A stretch of 64,000 bases of DNA, taken from Clostridiales bacterium. GTDB taxonomy: Bacteria > Bacillota > Clostridia > Saccharofermentanales > Saccharofermentanaceae. Position numbers and translations under genes: made by a program. This document shows, in pieces, positions 22,545 through 29,419 of this stretch. How positions within the stretch are numbered: the first letter of the stretch is position 1; each line of letters begins with the position of its first letter. The stretch lies in NCBI GenBank assembly GCA_017511005.1, contig JAFWLP010000019.1:1-64000 (forward strand). Direction: 5' to 3'. Under the pieces are notes generated by a model. That model saw only the letters and a program-made list of their open reading frames with translations. It had not been told where the DNA came from and did not search any database.

Positions 22545-24803
22545 TCAGATAAAATTGATTGAATCGATATAGATCTCACCGTTGCGTTCTTTGTCCTCGA
22601 TGTAGATCCTGAGCTTGTCGAGTCTGATCGGACCGTCTTCGGAATATTCGAGGGTGACCGTCTGCCAGGTGAGCTGCTGCCTGATCTCAGCCTCGCCGAA
22701 GTCTTCGACGATGAGCTTTTTCTTCTTCTGATCCGGATTGAATACCGACAGCTGTATGCCGGATTTCCCGTATATCACGATAGGCGCGAAAAGCGACGCA
22801 TACTCAAGGCAGGGTTCAAATCCGTACAGTGACTTGTCGGTCTCATAACGGATCCTCAGTGACGCACTTCCGGTGAGCTTGTGGATATTGTCCTGGGATA
22901 TTATTCCTTTGCCCTTGAACGTCCTGTATATCTCAAGTGTCTCAAACTCAGATTCGGGTGTCTTCTTTCCGACGAACTCGAGACTGTCGCAGCGTGTAAA
23001 TCCGAGATCCGGAGCGAAATAAGCCGGATCCCTGTCGAACCTGAACGGAAGGATCGGAAGGTCCTCACCGTTCTTCAGTGTGGCATCGTACGGGAAAGGC
23101 GTGAATCCGTAAGTGATGGATACGGGATCCTCGATATCGTCCCTCCATACCATGATGCACATTCCATAAAGGCTCTTCGCATGGGCCGGATAGAAGATAC
23201 GGTCGGGACCCGCAATGGCAAATCCCGTAATCTCTCCTGCCGAATCCTGAACACTGAGACCCGAGCCGAGATTGCTGAACTTGATAATCCTCTTGTTGCC
23301 CGCGATCTCGATGTCATTCGGTTCCGGTGATGACTTGCTCATCTTCGGGGAGAAATGGGTTCCCAATGCGATGGTCGCAAGCCTCAAGCCCAGGATAAAG
23401 CTGATGGTCTTATCGGGAAGCAGCATATCGTGCATGCTAACTATTCCAGAAGGCATGCTAAGCATCTTGGTAAACGCGGTGAAGTTCTCGTTGAACTCAA
23501 GGACGCCATACGGATTATCGAAGTCAACGTCCTCAGGATGCATCGACACGAAAAGGATCGACGGCATCAGCGAATCGTCATAGACTTCCTTCGGCTCGAA
23601 CACTTCGGCAAGAGTCGTAAGAAGTCCCATGAGGAAAAGGTCGTACCTGTCGAACAGGAGCTCACCCTTATCAGGCGAGAAACAGAATCCCCTGACCGCG
23701 AGATTCTTCAACGGCACGAGCTTCGTCCTGTAAAGGATCGACATCCTGTATTTGAGCTTTATGAATCTCTTCTCGTCTTCCTCACTGAGCTTTCCGGGAT
23801 TCTCCTTCTTATCGGGGATCATGTTGAAGTCAAGCTGGCTGGCGCTGGAGAAAGAGATATTCTCCTTATGGCCTTTCGCGCTGTTGAGCGAACTGTCATC
23901 CGATGTCGGGAAGTCTATATCAAGAGGCTTTATGTCGTCAGGGTCTTTTCCCTCGAGCATCTTGAGCTCGTCCTGCATGGAGATGTCGATATCACCTGTC
24001 TCCTTGGTCTTCTGGAATTCCTCCTTAAGCTGGACGACCTTCTTCTTGCGCTCATCTATCCACAGAAGTCTCTCATAAGCCTCCTTGTCAAGGTAGAGAC
24101 CCATTTCCTCAAGCACATCCTTAAGCGCTTCGACTCTGTCCATCGCAAAAGGCGCGATCCAGTTAAGTATCGTCGAATCCTTATATGCGAGATCGACAAC
24201 ACCGACAGGATAAGAGATCTGGTCACTCAGACGGTATGCGAACGCGAATACCGAGGATGAGACCTCTGCAAGCTTCTCTGTCTCGGTTACCTTGATCCAC
24301 TCGGCGTTCTTGTAATGTGTCTTATCATCAGCGGGATATACCTTCTCACCCTCTTCAAGACCTGATCTTGCAGGTGAGAAGAATCTCAGATAATTCATGA
24401 CCTTGCGCTTCAGCGGTGCCTTGGTCGCATTTGCTTCCTTCATCGGGATCGAGAGGAAGTCCGAACCAAGGAAAACCCATACGTCACCGCACCTGATGTC
24501 GGTGAGCTCGGTCTGATCCGTAAGGCATTTGAACGTGAATGTGTAAGCGTCTCCAGATGCCTTGTAAGGCGGTATCGTAAAGCTGAACCTTCCCTTGGAC
24601 GAAGTCGTTGTCTCACGGCTCAGGATGACACCGTAATCAGTATCGAGCTTACTGACCTTTCTTCCGTCAGTAGGGTCTTTGACGATCTCGAGAGTAATTG
24701 TCGCAGAAGGTGCCGCAACACCTTCGATCTTGATTTCGACGCCCTGCTGGAAAACACACTTGCTCGTGAGCCAGCTGGGTAAAATAATCGGATTGATCTG
24801 CAT
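22545..24803 (-). CDS. Sialate O-acetylesterase-like protein lacking catalytic residues
   Basis: A 752-residue protein with the layout of bacterial SASA-type esterases: N-terminal LTSKCVFQQGVEIKIEGVAAPSA beta domain, GRFSFTIPPY, DIRCGDVWVFLGSDF, FAYRLSDQISYPVGVVDLAY, and a late MHDMLLPDKTISFILGLRLATIAL. The catalytic spots are altered: the usual GQSNM reads GSDFL, and the usual DIHPxdK reads DMLLPDK, so the Ser and His of the SGNH-type triad seem lost. A charged linker (~245-330, rich in Lys, Glu, Asp, Ser) is inserted in the middle, and the C terminus is a jelly-roll-like module ending EIYIDSINFI. No signal peptide: cytoplasmic. Probably a binding or scaffolding pseudoenzyme. ATG 24803 with GAGG upstream; paired with the AraC gene. 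Confidence 0.7.
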   Translation of the reverse strand: MQINPIILPSWLTSKCVFQQGVEIKIEGVAAPSATITLEIVKDPTDGRKVSKLDTDYGVILSRETTTSSKGRFSFTIPPYKASGDAYTFTFKCLTDQTELTDIRCGDVWVFLGSDFLSIPMKEANATKAPLKRKVMNYLRFFSPARSGLEEGEKVYPADDKTHYKNAEWIKVTETEKLAEVSSSVFAFAYRLSDQISYPVGVVDLAYKDSTILNWIAPFAMDRVEALKDVLEEMGLYLDKEAYERLLWIDERKKKVVQLKEEFQKTKETGDIDISMQDELKMLEGKDPDDIKPLDIDFPTSDDSSLNSAKGHKENISFSSASQLDFNMIPDKKENPGKLSEEDEKRFIKLKYRMSILYRTKLVPLKNLAVRGFCFSPDKGELLFDRYDLFLMGLLTTLAEVFEPKEVYDDSLMPSILFVSMHPEDVDFDNPYGVLEFNENFTAFTKMLSMPSGIVSMHDMLLPDKTISFILGLRLATIALGTHFSPKMSKSSPEPNDIEIAGNKRIIKFSNLGSGLSVQDSAGEITGFAIAGPDRIFYPAHAKSLYGMCIMVWRDDIEDPVSITYGFTPFPYDATLKNGEDLPILPFRFDRDPAYFAPDLGFTRCDSLEFVGKKTPESEFETLEIYRTFKGKGIISQDNIHKLTGSASLRIRYETDKSLYGFEPCLEYASLFAPIVIYGKSGIQLSVFNPDQKKKKLIVEDFGEAEIRQQLTWQTVTLEYSEDGPIRLDKLRIYIEDKERNGEIYIDSINFI

Positions 24804-24843
24804 CTTCCTAACCTCATTTAAGCGAAAATGACTTTATCCGAAC

Positions 24844-24849
24844 ATTATA
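24844..24849 (-). promoter_or_regulatory. -10 box upstream of the esterase-like/AraC/folate run
   Basis: Minus-strand TATAAT preceded by TTG in a very AT-rich stretch; the -35 (TTCTTT at 17 bases) is weak. Likely start of a transcript that runs toward folE. Confidence 0.45.
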
Positions 24850-24946
24850 CAATAAAATTAAAAATAAAAGAAAATTTGATTGTTTTCTGACAACAATTTC
24901 GGTTATCCGTTATTGATTCTCCCGGTCAGCCGGTATTTGAGCAAGT

Positions 24947-25060
24947 TTTCCAAAATATTTCAAGAATGGCCGGATTCGGGAAATGTTTTCGGTAAAACCA
25001 CACAAAATTACCAAAATCATTTTCAATAATTGCAAGATCAGGAAATTTATAGGAAAGAGC
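24947..25060 (+). repeat. Dispersed intergenic inverted-repeat element, copy A
   Basis: Shares with copies at 44862 and 51964 the ordered blocks GAATGGCCGGAT, GGAAATG, TTTTxGGTAAAA, TTACCAAAATCATTTTC and TCAGGAAATTT. The central arms GGTAA / TTACC are complementary, so the element can form a hairpin. It fills most of the 333-base gap between the genes at 24803 and 25137; I see no gene in it. Confidence 0.65.
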
Positions 25061-25136
25061 GAAAATCAATCTTTGTAAATGCTGCGTAATTCCGGGAAGT
25101 CGGATATATCCTGAAACGCGGCCTGCAGACCCCGTA

Positions 25137-25913
25137 TCAGACGTCAGCAATAAGCACTTCTATGCCTTTCGCACGGCACATCGCGACTATCTCGGGATCG
25201 GCTCCGGAATCAGTTACGAGATAATCGATCCTGTCGGCGGGAATGAACGAAGATGCGGAATCTGCCCCGAGCTTGGTGGAATCGATCAGCGCGACGATCT
25301 TTTTCGCGCGCTCGGCACAAAGCCTCTTGAGCTCAAGTTCAAAGAAATTATCACCTGAAAGGCCTGCATCCGCGGAGAAGCCGTTTCCCGAAACAAAATA
25401 AAACTCAGCTGAAAGCCTGCCTATCATTTCCTTGGATGAAAGTCCCTCGATCGCGCCGGAATGCGGCCTGAGCATACCGCCCAATATGATGATCGATTTG
25501 AAGTTGCTGTTCCTCTGAAGCTCCATCGCGGTATGAATTCCGTTGGTTATGACAGTAACATCCTTAACTTTCTTGAGGTACGGTATCATATGAAACGTTG
25601 TCGAGCTGGCATCCATGAATATCGAGTTGCCGCTGCCGACTAGAGTGGCGGCCTTGGCGCCTATGGCATTCTTGAGATCAACATGGGTGATCGCCCTGAC
25701 CATATAGTTCTCGCCGCTGTATGAAGGCATCTTGTGCGGGAGCTTGATTCCCCCGTGAAACCTGACGATCGCGCCGTCACGCTCAAGAGCTCTTATATCG
25801 GTCCTTATGGTGGCGCCCGTCACGCCGAGCCTAGTAGAGAGAACGGTCGTATTGATCTCGCCCTCCTCCTCAAGTATGTCCAGGATCTGTTTTCTTCTGT
25901 CAGGAATTATCAT
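25137..25913 (-). CDS. DeoR family transcriptional regulator
   Basis: A 258-residue sugar-metabolism-type repressor. N-terminal DeoR helix-turn-helix: RRKQILDILEEEGEINTTVLSTRLGVTGATIRTDIRALERDGAIVRFHGGI (residues ~5-57). C-terminal DeoRC sensor: IGAKAATLVGSGNSIFMDASSTTFHM, VITNGIHTAMEL, ILGGMLRPHSGAIEG, DAGLSGDNFFELELKR and VALIDSTKLG, the usual phosphosugar-binding pocket. No carbohydrate gene is adjacent, so the target is unknown. A clear promoter and a 26-bp near-palindrome lie directly upstream, suggesting autoregulation. Confidence 0.93.
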   Translation of the reverse strand: MIIPDRRKQILDILEEEGEINTTVLSTRLGVTGATIRTDIRALERDGAIVRFHGGIKLPHKMPSYSGENYMVRAITHVDLKNAIGAKAATLVGSGNSIFMDASSTTFHMIPYLKKVKDVTVITNGIHTAMELQRNSNFKSIIILGGMLRPHSGAIEGLSSKEMIGRLSAEFYFVSGNGFSADAGLSGDNFFELELKRLCAERAKKIVALIDSTKLGADSASSFIPADRIDYLVTDSGADPEIVAMCRAKGIEVLIADV

Positions 25914-25919
25914 TCCAAA

Positions 25920-25948
25920 ATATTATCAAGTGAAAATCAGATAGTCAA
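25920..25948 (-). promoter_or_regulatory. Promoter of the deoR-type gene
   Basis: Minus-strand TTGACT (25943-25948), 17-base spacer, TAATAT (25920-25925). The -10 ends seven bases from the ATG, so the leader is almost absent; either the message is nearly leaderless or a downstream start is used. Confidence 0.6.
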
Positions 25949-25952
25949 TTAC

Positions 25953-25978
25953 CTTTCATTTGTCATGACAACTGAAAG
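25953..25978. promoter_or_regulatory. 26-bp near-perfect palindrome, candidate DeoR operator
   Basis: Arms CTTTCATTTGTCA and TGACAACTGAAAG pair with one mismatch pair. It begins five bases upstream of the deoR -35 and overlaps the last codons of the M15 peptidase gene. Confidence 0.6.
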
Positions 25979-26970
25979 TGCTGATAATCCTTGGGGCTCG
26001 ACCAGCTTCCGCCCCACGTCCAGCCGTAATCGGTGAAAAGATCGTACGCCCTGTCCGAAGTGGTAATAACGTGTTCAGTATCAGAAGACCTGCCGTAAAC
26101 ATAAGACGAGGCATTATCGTGTGAGTAGTGTGCGACGCCGTCGGAATCGTAGGTAACGTAAGGATTCTGCTGCGGATTGATGTCTATCGCCTTCCCGAGC
26201 GCATGCTTGGAGAGATTGCCTGATCCTGTCGCAGTCCTGTAGCAGAAGCAGGAAGTGTTGTTCGCATCTATCGAATACCAGTCGGAATCATCGGGATCAC
26301 CTGCCCAGTAATCATCGATGAGATGCATGGAATTGATCTCATAGCCTTCCGAGCAGAGCATCTCGAAAATCTCCAGAACTTCAGACGCAACATCAGCATT
26401 CACTATCATCTCACCAACCTGGTAATCGCCATCGAAATTGACGTGGAGCATCTTCAGGTATCTGAGATCATCAAGGCCGATGTTGTCATTATCAACATAA
26501 GATTTCCCGTAGATCCTGTCATAAACGCTGTCGCCCTCAACAATGGTCTGCGAAGTGAAATACTGCGAGAGATTATCCCTGTCGATCTTATCGCTGCTTA
26601 TGACCGTTCCCGCACTGTATCCCTTGATGCTCGTGAGTTTCTCAGGCACCGGAGAAGGTGTCGGAGTCGGTTCATCCGTCGGTGTCGGACTCAGCGTAGG
26701 CTCAGGTGTCGGTGTGTTCGTAACCGAAGCTGCAGATGATACGTCAGGGGATGCAATAGACGGTAACGAAGCCGGAGCACCGGTGCTTTCCGTGGTGTTT
26801 TCAAGTGAAAACCCCGTAGCTTCGGTCATTCCGGCAGTCAGCTGCATTACTTCGTCCTCATTCCTTGTCAGCTTTATGACGACAATGATCGTGGCGCCGA
26901 TAACGATGCACATTCCCGCAATAAGCAGGGCCGTGATTATATTCTCTCTGCGCCTTCTTCTGTCTGACAC
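25963..26970 (-). CDS. Membrane-anchored M15 (VanY-like) D,D-carboxypeptidase
   Basis: A 335-residue envelope peptidase expected to trim peptidoglycan stem peptides. N-terminal membrane helix (~13-35), Thr/Pro-rich linker (TPTPEPTLSPTPTDEPTPTPS-type, ~85-108), then the M15_4 domain with zinc-site residues in LSKHALGKAIDINP (H and D of HxxxxxxD) and the last His in DYQHFQ. A Trp/Gly-rich YGWTWGGSW precedes it, as in the family. Start GTG 26970: GAGGAG is seven bases upstream, whereas a TTG six bases earlier touches the SD. The linker is similar in style to the 12312 protein. Confidence 0.9.
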   Translation of the reverse strand: MSDRRRRRENIITALLIAGMCIVIGATIIVVIKLTRNEDEVMQLTAGMTEATGFSLENTTESTGAPASLPSIASPDVSSAASVTNTPTPEPTLSPTPTDEPTPTPSPVPEKLTSIKGYSAGTVISSDKIDRDNLSQYFTSQTIVEGDSVYDRIYGKSYVDNDNIGLDDLRYLKMLHVNFDGDYQVGEMIVNADVASEVLEIFEMLCSEGYEINSMHLIDDYWAGDPDDSDWYSIDANNTSCFCYRTATGSGNLSKHALGKAIDINPQQNPYVTYDSDGVAHYSHDNASSYVYGRSSDTEHVITTSDRAYDLFTDYGWTWGGSWSSPKDYQHFQLS

Positions 26971-27103
26971 CGGCAAACTCCTCTATTAAACACAATTTTT
27001 CATATTATCACGGTCAATATTATCACAGTTTTCTTTTTACCATTGCTCCGCGGGCCAAATGTCACAGACACGCAATTTGCACGACATTTAACTAACGAAG
27101 TGA

Positions 27104-27109
27104 TATAAT
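27104..27109 (+). promoter_or_regulatory. -10 box of tRNA-Leu
   Basis: Consensus TATAAT 13 bases before the mature tRNA 5' end; the -35 is unclear (TTGCAC lies 21 bases upstream). Confidence 0.55.
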
Positions 27110-27121
27110 ACACGCCGATAA

Positions 27122-27206
<85 letters not shown>

Positions 27207-27212
27207 GCAGAG

Positions 27213-27240
27213 ACCCCGTAGAAGAACCTTCTCGGGGTTT
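27213..27240 (+). terminator. Terminator of tRNA-Leu
   Basis: Stem ACCCCG ... CGGGGT with an inner AAG/CTT, followed by TTTATTGTT; T-run is short. Confidence 0.65.
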
Positions 27241-27250
27241 ATTGTTAAAT

Positions 27251-28540
27251 CTACTCTGCAGGCTTAATGATCCATTTCCGGGCACCGGGGCTTCTCCCGG
27301 AAAGCAGCAGCGCGTCCCCTTCCCTGTACACCGTGATAAAGCGTCCACTCTCTAAAACAGTCCGTATCAGATAGTTCCCTTTGCTGTCAGGAGTCAGTTT
27401 CCATCTCTGCGCATCGTAATACCCTGTATCCTTCCACAGCTTGACCGTGTTGCCCTCCGAATCACAGGCGTTCGAGAGATCTATCCTATGGGCAGGCATA
27501 TCATACGGAGAAAGAACAAAACGCCCCTTTCCGGAATACATTATGTTCCACCTGTCCGGGGCATCCGAAAGTGTAAGTGACGGTGTACCGGCCTGACCGG
27601 ACAGATAACCCCGTCCTTCCGCATCCTTTATCGTAAAGCTTCCGAGCCTGAGGGTGCTGCGCTTTGTAAGGATCCACATTTTCGGATAAATTCCGACATA
27701 CCTGGTGAACTTATCTCCAGAATACGGAACTCTTCCCGAAAGCACCTGTCTGTAGAATTCGAAGAAATCGTAATCGTTTTTGTCTGCTTCATATTTCATG
27801 TATCCAGGATACTTCTCCGGGCCCATGTATGAATGCGTAGGGGGATACTCAATATCTAACAGGGTCCCCAGATACTCAAGCTGGTGCATCCATTCGTGAA
27901 CAGCCACAGCCGTTGCGTACAATGACGGTTCTTCCGGATCTGCCAACGGAAATGTGCCGTATCGCGGTCTGTCCAGCTTGAAGGTCGAATACGGCATGGG
28001 TGCCGAGAGACCAGCCATGCAAAGACCCAATATGGCATAATGCGCACCGTAACAGCTTTTGAATGCGTTGCGTGTACGGTTCTCTTCACCTTCTGTCTGA
28101 ATGGTGGTAAACACTGTATCGTAATCACACTCATCCATATAGTTATCTATTACAGACTGAACAGTTTCCTGAGCCAGATAGAGCCAGTCCTCACCGTCAT
28201 ACAGGGTAAGCGGGAAAGCATCCTCGATAAAATGAAGATTAACAGTAATATCCAGATTATGCTCAGTTATGCACTCAACCGATTTCTCAAAGTTCAATGC
28301 AACAGCCTTGAGATATTCCCTGTCGGAAAGGTTCATGCGGAAATCCAGATCACCGAAAGTTACATGAGCAAAACCGAGCCACAGTACATTGTACTTTACG
28401 GGTTCGGAAAGAGGAGTATAATCTCCTGCACGGAACTGCTCCACAGCCTCTCCGATCATCCTGTCAATGTCTGCCGCGGCAGATTCAAAATAGGATGGCT
28501 CCTTACTTCTGGCTGTACTGTTCTTTAGAAATCCGATCAT
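27251..28540 (-). CDS. Zincin-type metallopeptidase with C-terminal ricin-type lectin domain
   Basis: A 429-residue protein. The central part carries HEWMHQLE (HExxH, near residue 212) in a context (TAVAVHEWMHQLEYLG, then DYDFFEFYRQVLSG) that suggests a zinc peptidase; no established family name comes to mind. The last ~130 residues look like a ricin B beta-trefoil (NTVKLWKDTGYYDAQRWKLTP, repeated QxW-like RWKL and KWII). No signal peptide is visible, odd for a lectin-tagged protease. ATG 28540 has no own SD; AAGGAG 17 bases upstream serves a five-codon mini-ORF that overlaps the ATG as ATGA, hinting at coupled initiation. Substrate unknown. Confidence 0.75.
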   Translation of the reverse strand: MIGFLKNSTARSKEPSYFESAAADIDRMIGEAVEQFRAGDYTPLSEPVKYNVLWLGFAHVTFGDLDFRMNLSDREYLKAVALNFEKSVECITEHNLDITVNLHFIEDAFPLTLYDGEDWLYLAQETVQSVIDNYMDECDYDTVFTTIQTEGEENRTRNAFKSCYGAHYAILGLCMAGLSAPMPYSTFKLDRPRYGTFPLADPEEPSLYATAVAVHEWMHQLEYLGTLLDIEYPPTHSYMGPEKYPGYMKYEADKNDYDFFEFYRQVLSGRVPYSGDKFTRYVGIYPKMWILTKRSTLRLGSFTIKDAEGRGYLSGQAGTPSLTLSDAPDRWNIMYSGKGRFVLSPYDMPAHRIDLSNACDSEGNTVKLWKDTGYYDAQRWKLTPDSKGNYLIRTVLESGRFITVYREGDALLLSGRSPGARKWIIKPAE

Positions 28541-28588
28541 TTAAAGTGAACCATTTACTCCTTAAAACTGTTAATAGGCTACGCTCTG

Positions 28589-28741
28589 TTACGTGCCTTT
28601 TGAACGATAATAAACAGCTGTTGCCTGATACATCAGATTATCCGATCTTTTGACAACATCTTCAACACTATACTTCGGATCACAGGAAGCATAACTCGTG
28701 GAGATATTATAAACGGAAGTGGCAACATCAACGTTATTTTT
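28589..28741 (-). pseudogene. Remnant of a GGDEF domain C terminus
   Basis: An open stretch of 50 codons to a stop at 28589 without a start; directly upstream is an in-frame TGA. The translation contains VYNISTSYAS, SVEDVVKRSDNLMYQA and YYRSKG, matching the end of a diguanylate cyclase (vsiGia...d.eelikrADkaMYqaK..gk). The rest of the domain is missing. It lies at the start of the AT-rich accessory patch, so it is likely a decayed gene. The remaining 280 bases of this gap, up to the promoter at 28976, show nothing I can name. Confidence 0.6.
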
Positions 28742-28975
28742 TCAAAATGAACGATGAAACAGGTTTGGCGGGTCGTACAGCTATAATCAAAGCTGAATTA
28801 TTCTATAATTCAAGTAACTAATACTCATAAAAATCTACATTATATCAGACACACCAGTAGAGTCCTCGCAAATGAAAGCATTACAGAGTCTCATTTCTAA
28901 GATGCAAAACACGGTTCTAGTTTTATTCATATTTTTATAGTAGTAACAATTGTGTTTTATTCCCTAATAGCATAA

Positions 28976-29017
28976 TTGCACAACCCAAACCAAAATCAAT
29001 TATAATGCTGATATAAT
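28976..29017 (+). promoter_or_regulatory. Promoter region of the type I toxin RNA
   Basis: TTGCAC (28976-28981), 19 bases, TATAAT (29001-29006); a second TATAAT follows at 29012-29017. Transcription would start near 29013-29024, just before the GAGTGCTACC element that recurs inverted downstream of the toxin. Confidence 0.6.
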
Positions 29018-29052
29018 TGTTGTGGAGTGCTACCAGTACGGTAGGCGGTTGT

Positions 29053-29091
29053 CCTCCTTAAATCCATGATTCAGTTCATGGTGAAAGGAGG
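29053..29091 (+). promoter_or_regulatory. SD-masking leader hairpin of the toxin mRNA
   Basis: CCTCCTT (29053-29059) is perfectly complementary to the ribosome site AAGGAGG (29085-29091), and an inner stem CCATGA/TCATGG (29064-29081) brings them together. In the RNA the ribosome site would be closed, as in known type I toxin messages. An 11-codon leader frame (29066-29101) also overlaps the toxin start as ATGA. Confidence 0.75.
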
Positions 29092-29097
29092 TGCAGT

Positions 29098-29187
29098 ATG
29101 ACTGATTATGAAATACTGAGCGAGATGCTCACAGTCGGTATATTGATAGTTTCGATTATTGCTCTTTGTTTCAAGGCAAAGAAATAA
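29098..29187 (+). CDS. Putative type I toxin, 29-residue holin-like membrane peptide
   Basis: Tiny peptide: a short acidic head (MTDYEILSEML), one membrane helix (TVGILIVSIIALCF) and a basic tail KAKK. Layout and the opening MTxYExL match the 'putative holin-like toxin' group of Bacillota, whose members kill from inside by membrane damage. The ATG has AAGGAGG six bases upstream, but that site is sequestered by CCTCCTT in the leader. A hairpin overlaps the stop codon, and an antisense promoter faces it from 29266-29293. The complete picture (masked SD, convergent RNA, hydrophobic peptide) supports a chromosomal type I toxin-antitoxin locus. Toxicity is inference. Confidence 0.8.
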   Translation: MTDYEILSEMLTVGILIVSIIALCFKAKK

Positions 29188-29259
29188 GCCGCCCTTCGTC
29201 CAAAAAGATGCGGCTTAACAATTAAGTTCTCTTGGAGGCAACCGTCTTCCGGTAGCACT
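29180..29259 (-). ncRNA. Predicted antisense antitoxin RNA
   Basis: Expected from the minus-strand promoter at 29266-29293 to the hairpin at 29185-29217, about 75-80 nt. It would overlap the 3' part of the toxin message, as antitoxins of the TxpA/RatA and BsrG/SR4 type do. Its 5' end repeats the 5' end of the toxin RNA (GAGTGCTACC ... CGGTTG ... CCTCC). Ends are estimates. Confidence 0.55.
29185..29217. terminator. Shared hairpin between toxin and antisense RNA
   Basis: TAAGCCGC (29185-29192) and GCGGCTTA (29210-29217) form a perfect 8-bp stem. On the minus strand it is followed by TTTCTTT, a fair terminator for the antisense RNA; on the plus strand the T-run is weak, so the toxin RNA may run on into the 29234-29260 element. 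Confidence 0.65.
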
Positions 29260-29260
29260 C
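29234..29260 (+). promoter_or_regulatory. 3' element complementary to the toxin RNA 5' end
   Basis: GGAGG-CAACCG-(6)-GGTAGCACTC is the reverse complement, with small gaps, of GAGTGCTACC (29025-29034) and CGGTTGTCCTCC (29046-29057). A read-through toxin RNA could pair its two ends, competing with the SD-masking hairpin. Confidence 0.65.
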
Positions 29261-29265
29261 TTTCT

Positions 29266-29293
29266 ACTATATTTTACCCTGTATCTGCCAAAA
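29266..29293 (-). promoter_or_regulatory. Promoter of the antisense RNA
   Basis: Minus-strand TTTTGG (29288-29293), 16-base spacer, TATAGT (29266-29271), with TAAAATATAGT giving further -10-like matches. Confidence 0.5.
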
Positions 29294-29419
29294 TGCAAAT
29301 TAGGTTCTCGTTATCTTCTTACCAACACACATCTGCAAATAATTGATATCTCACAAAGCCCGAAATTTAATACGACAAAATCACTACAAAAGGGTTTGTT
29401 AATCTAAATCATAAACTCT

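Noticed and set aside
23355-24260. A 301-codon plus-strand frame inside the esterase-like gene
   Set aside because: Antisense shadow; composition is Arg/His/Val-rich as expected for the reverse of a real gene.
28747-28821. Plus-strand 24-codon frame beginning MNDETGLAGRTAI, like the start of a GGDEF domain
   Set aside because: It is on the opposite strand to the GGDEF remnant, very short and lacks a ribosome site; likely chance.
29066-29101. Eleven-codon leader frame ending on the toxin ATG
   Set aside because: No SD of its own, so I do not call it a gene; noted in the leader entry.
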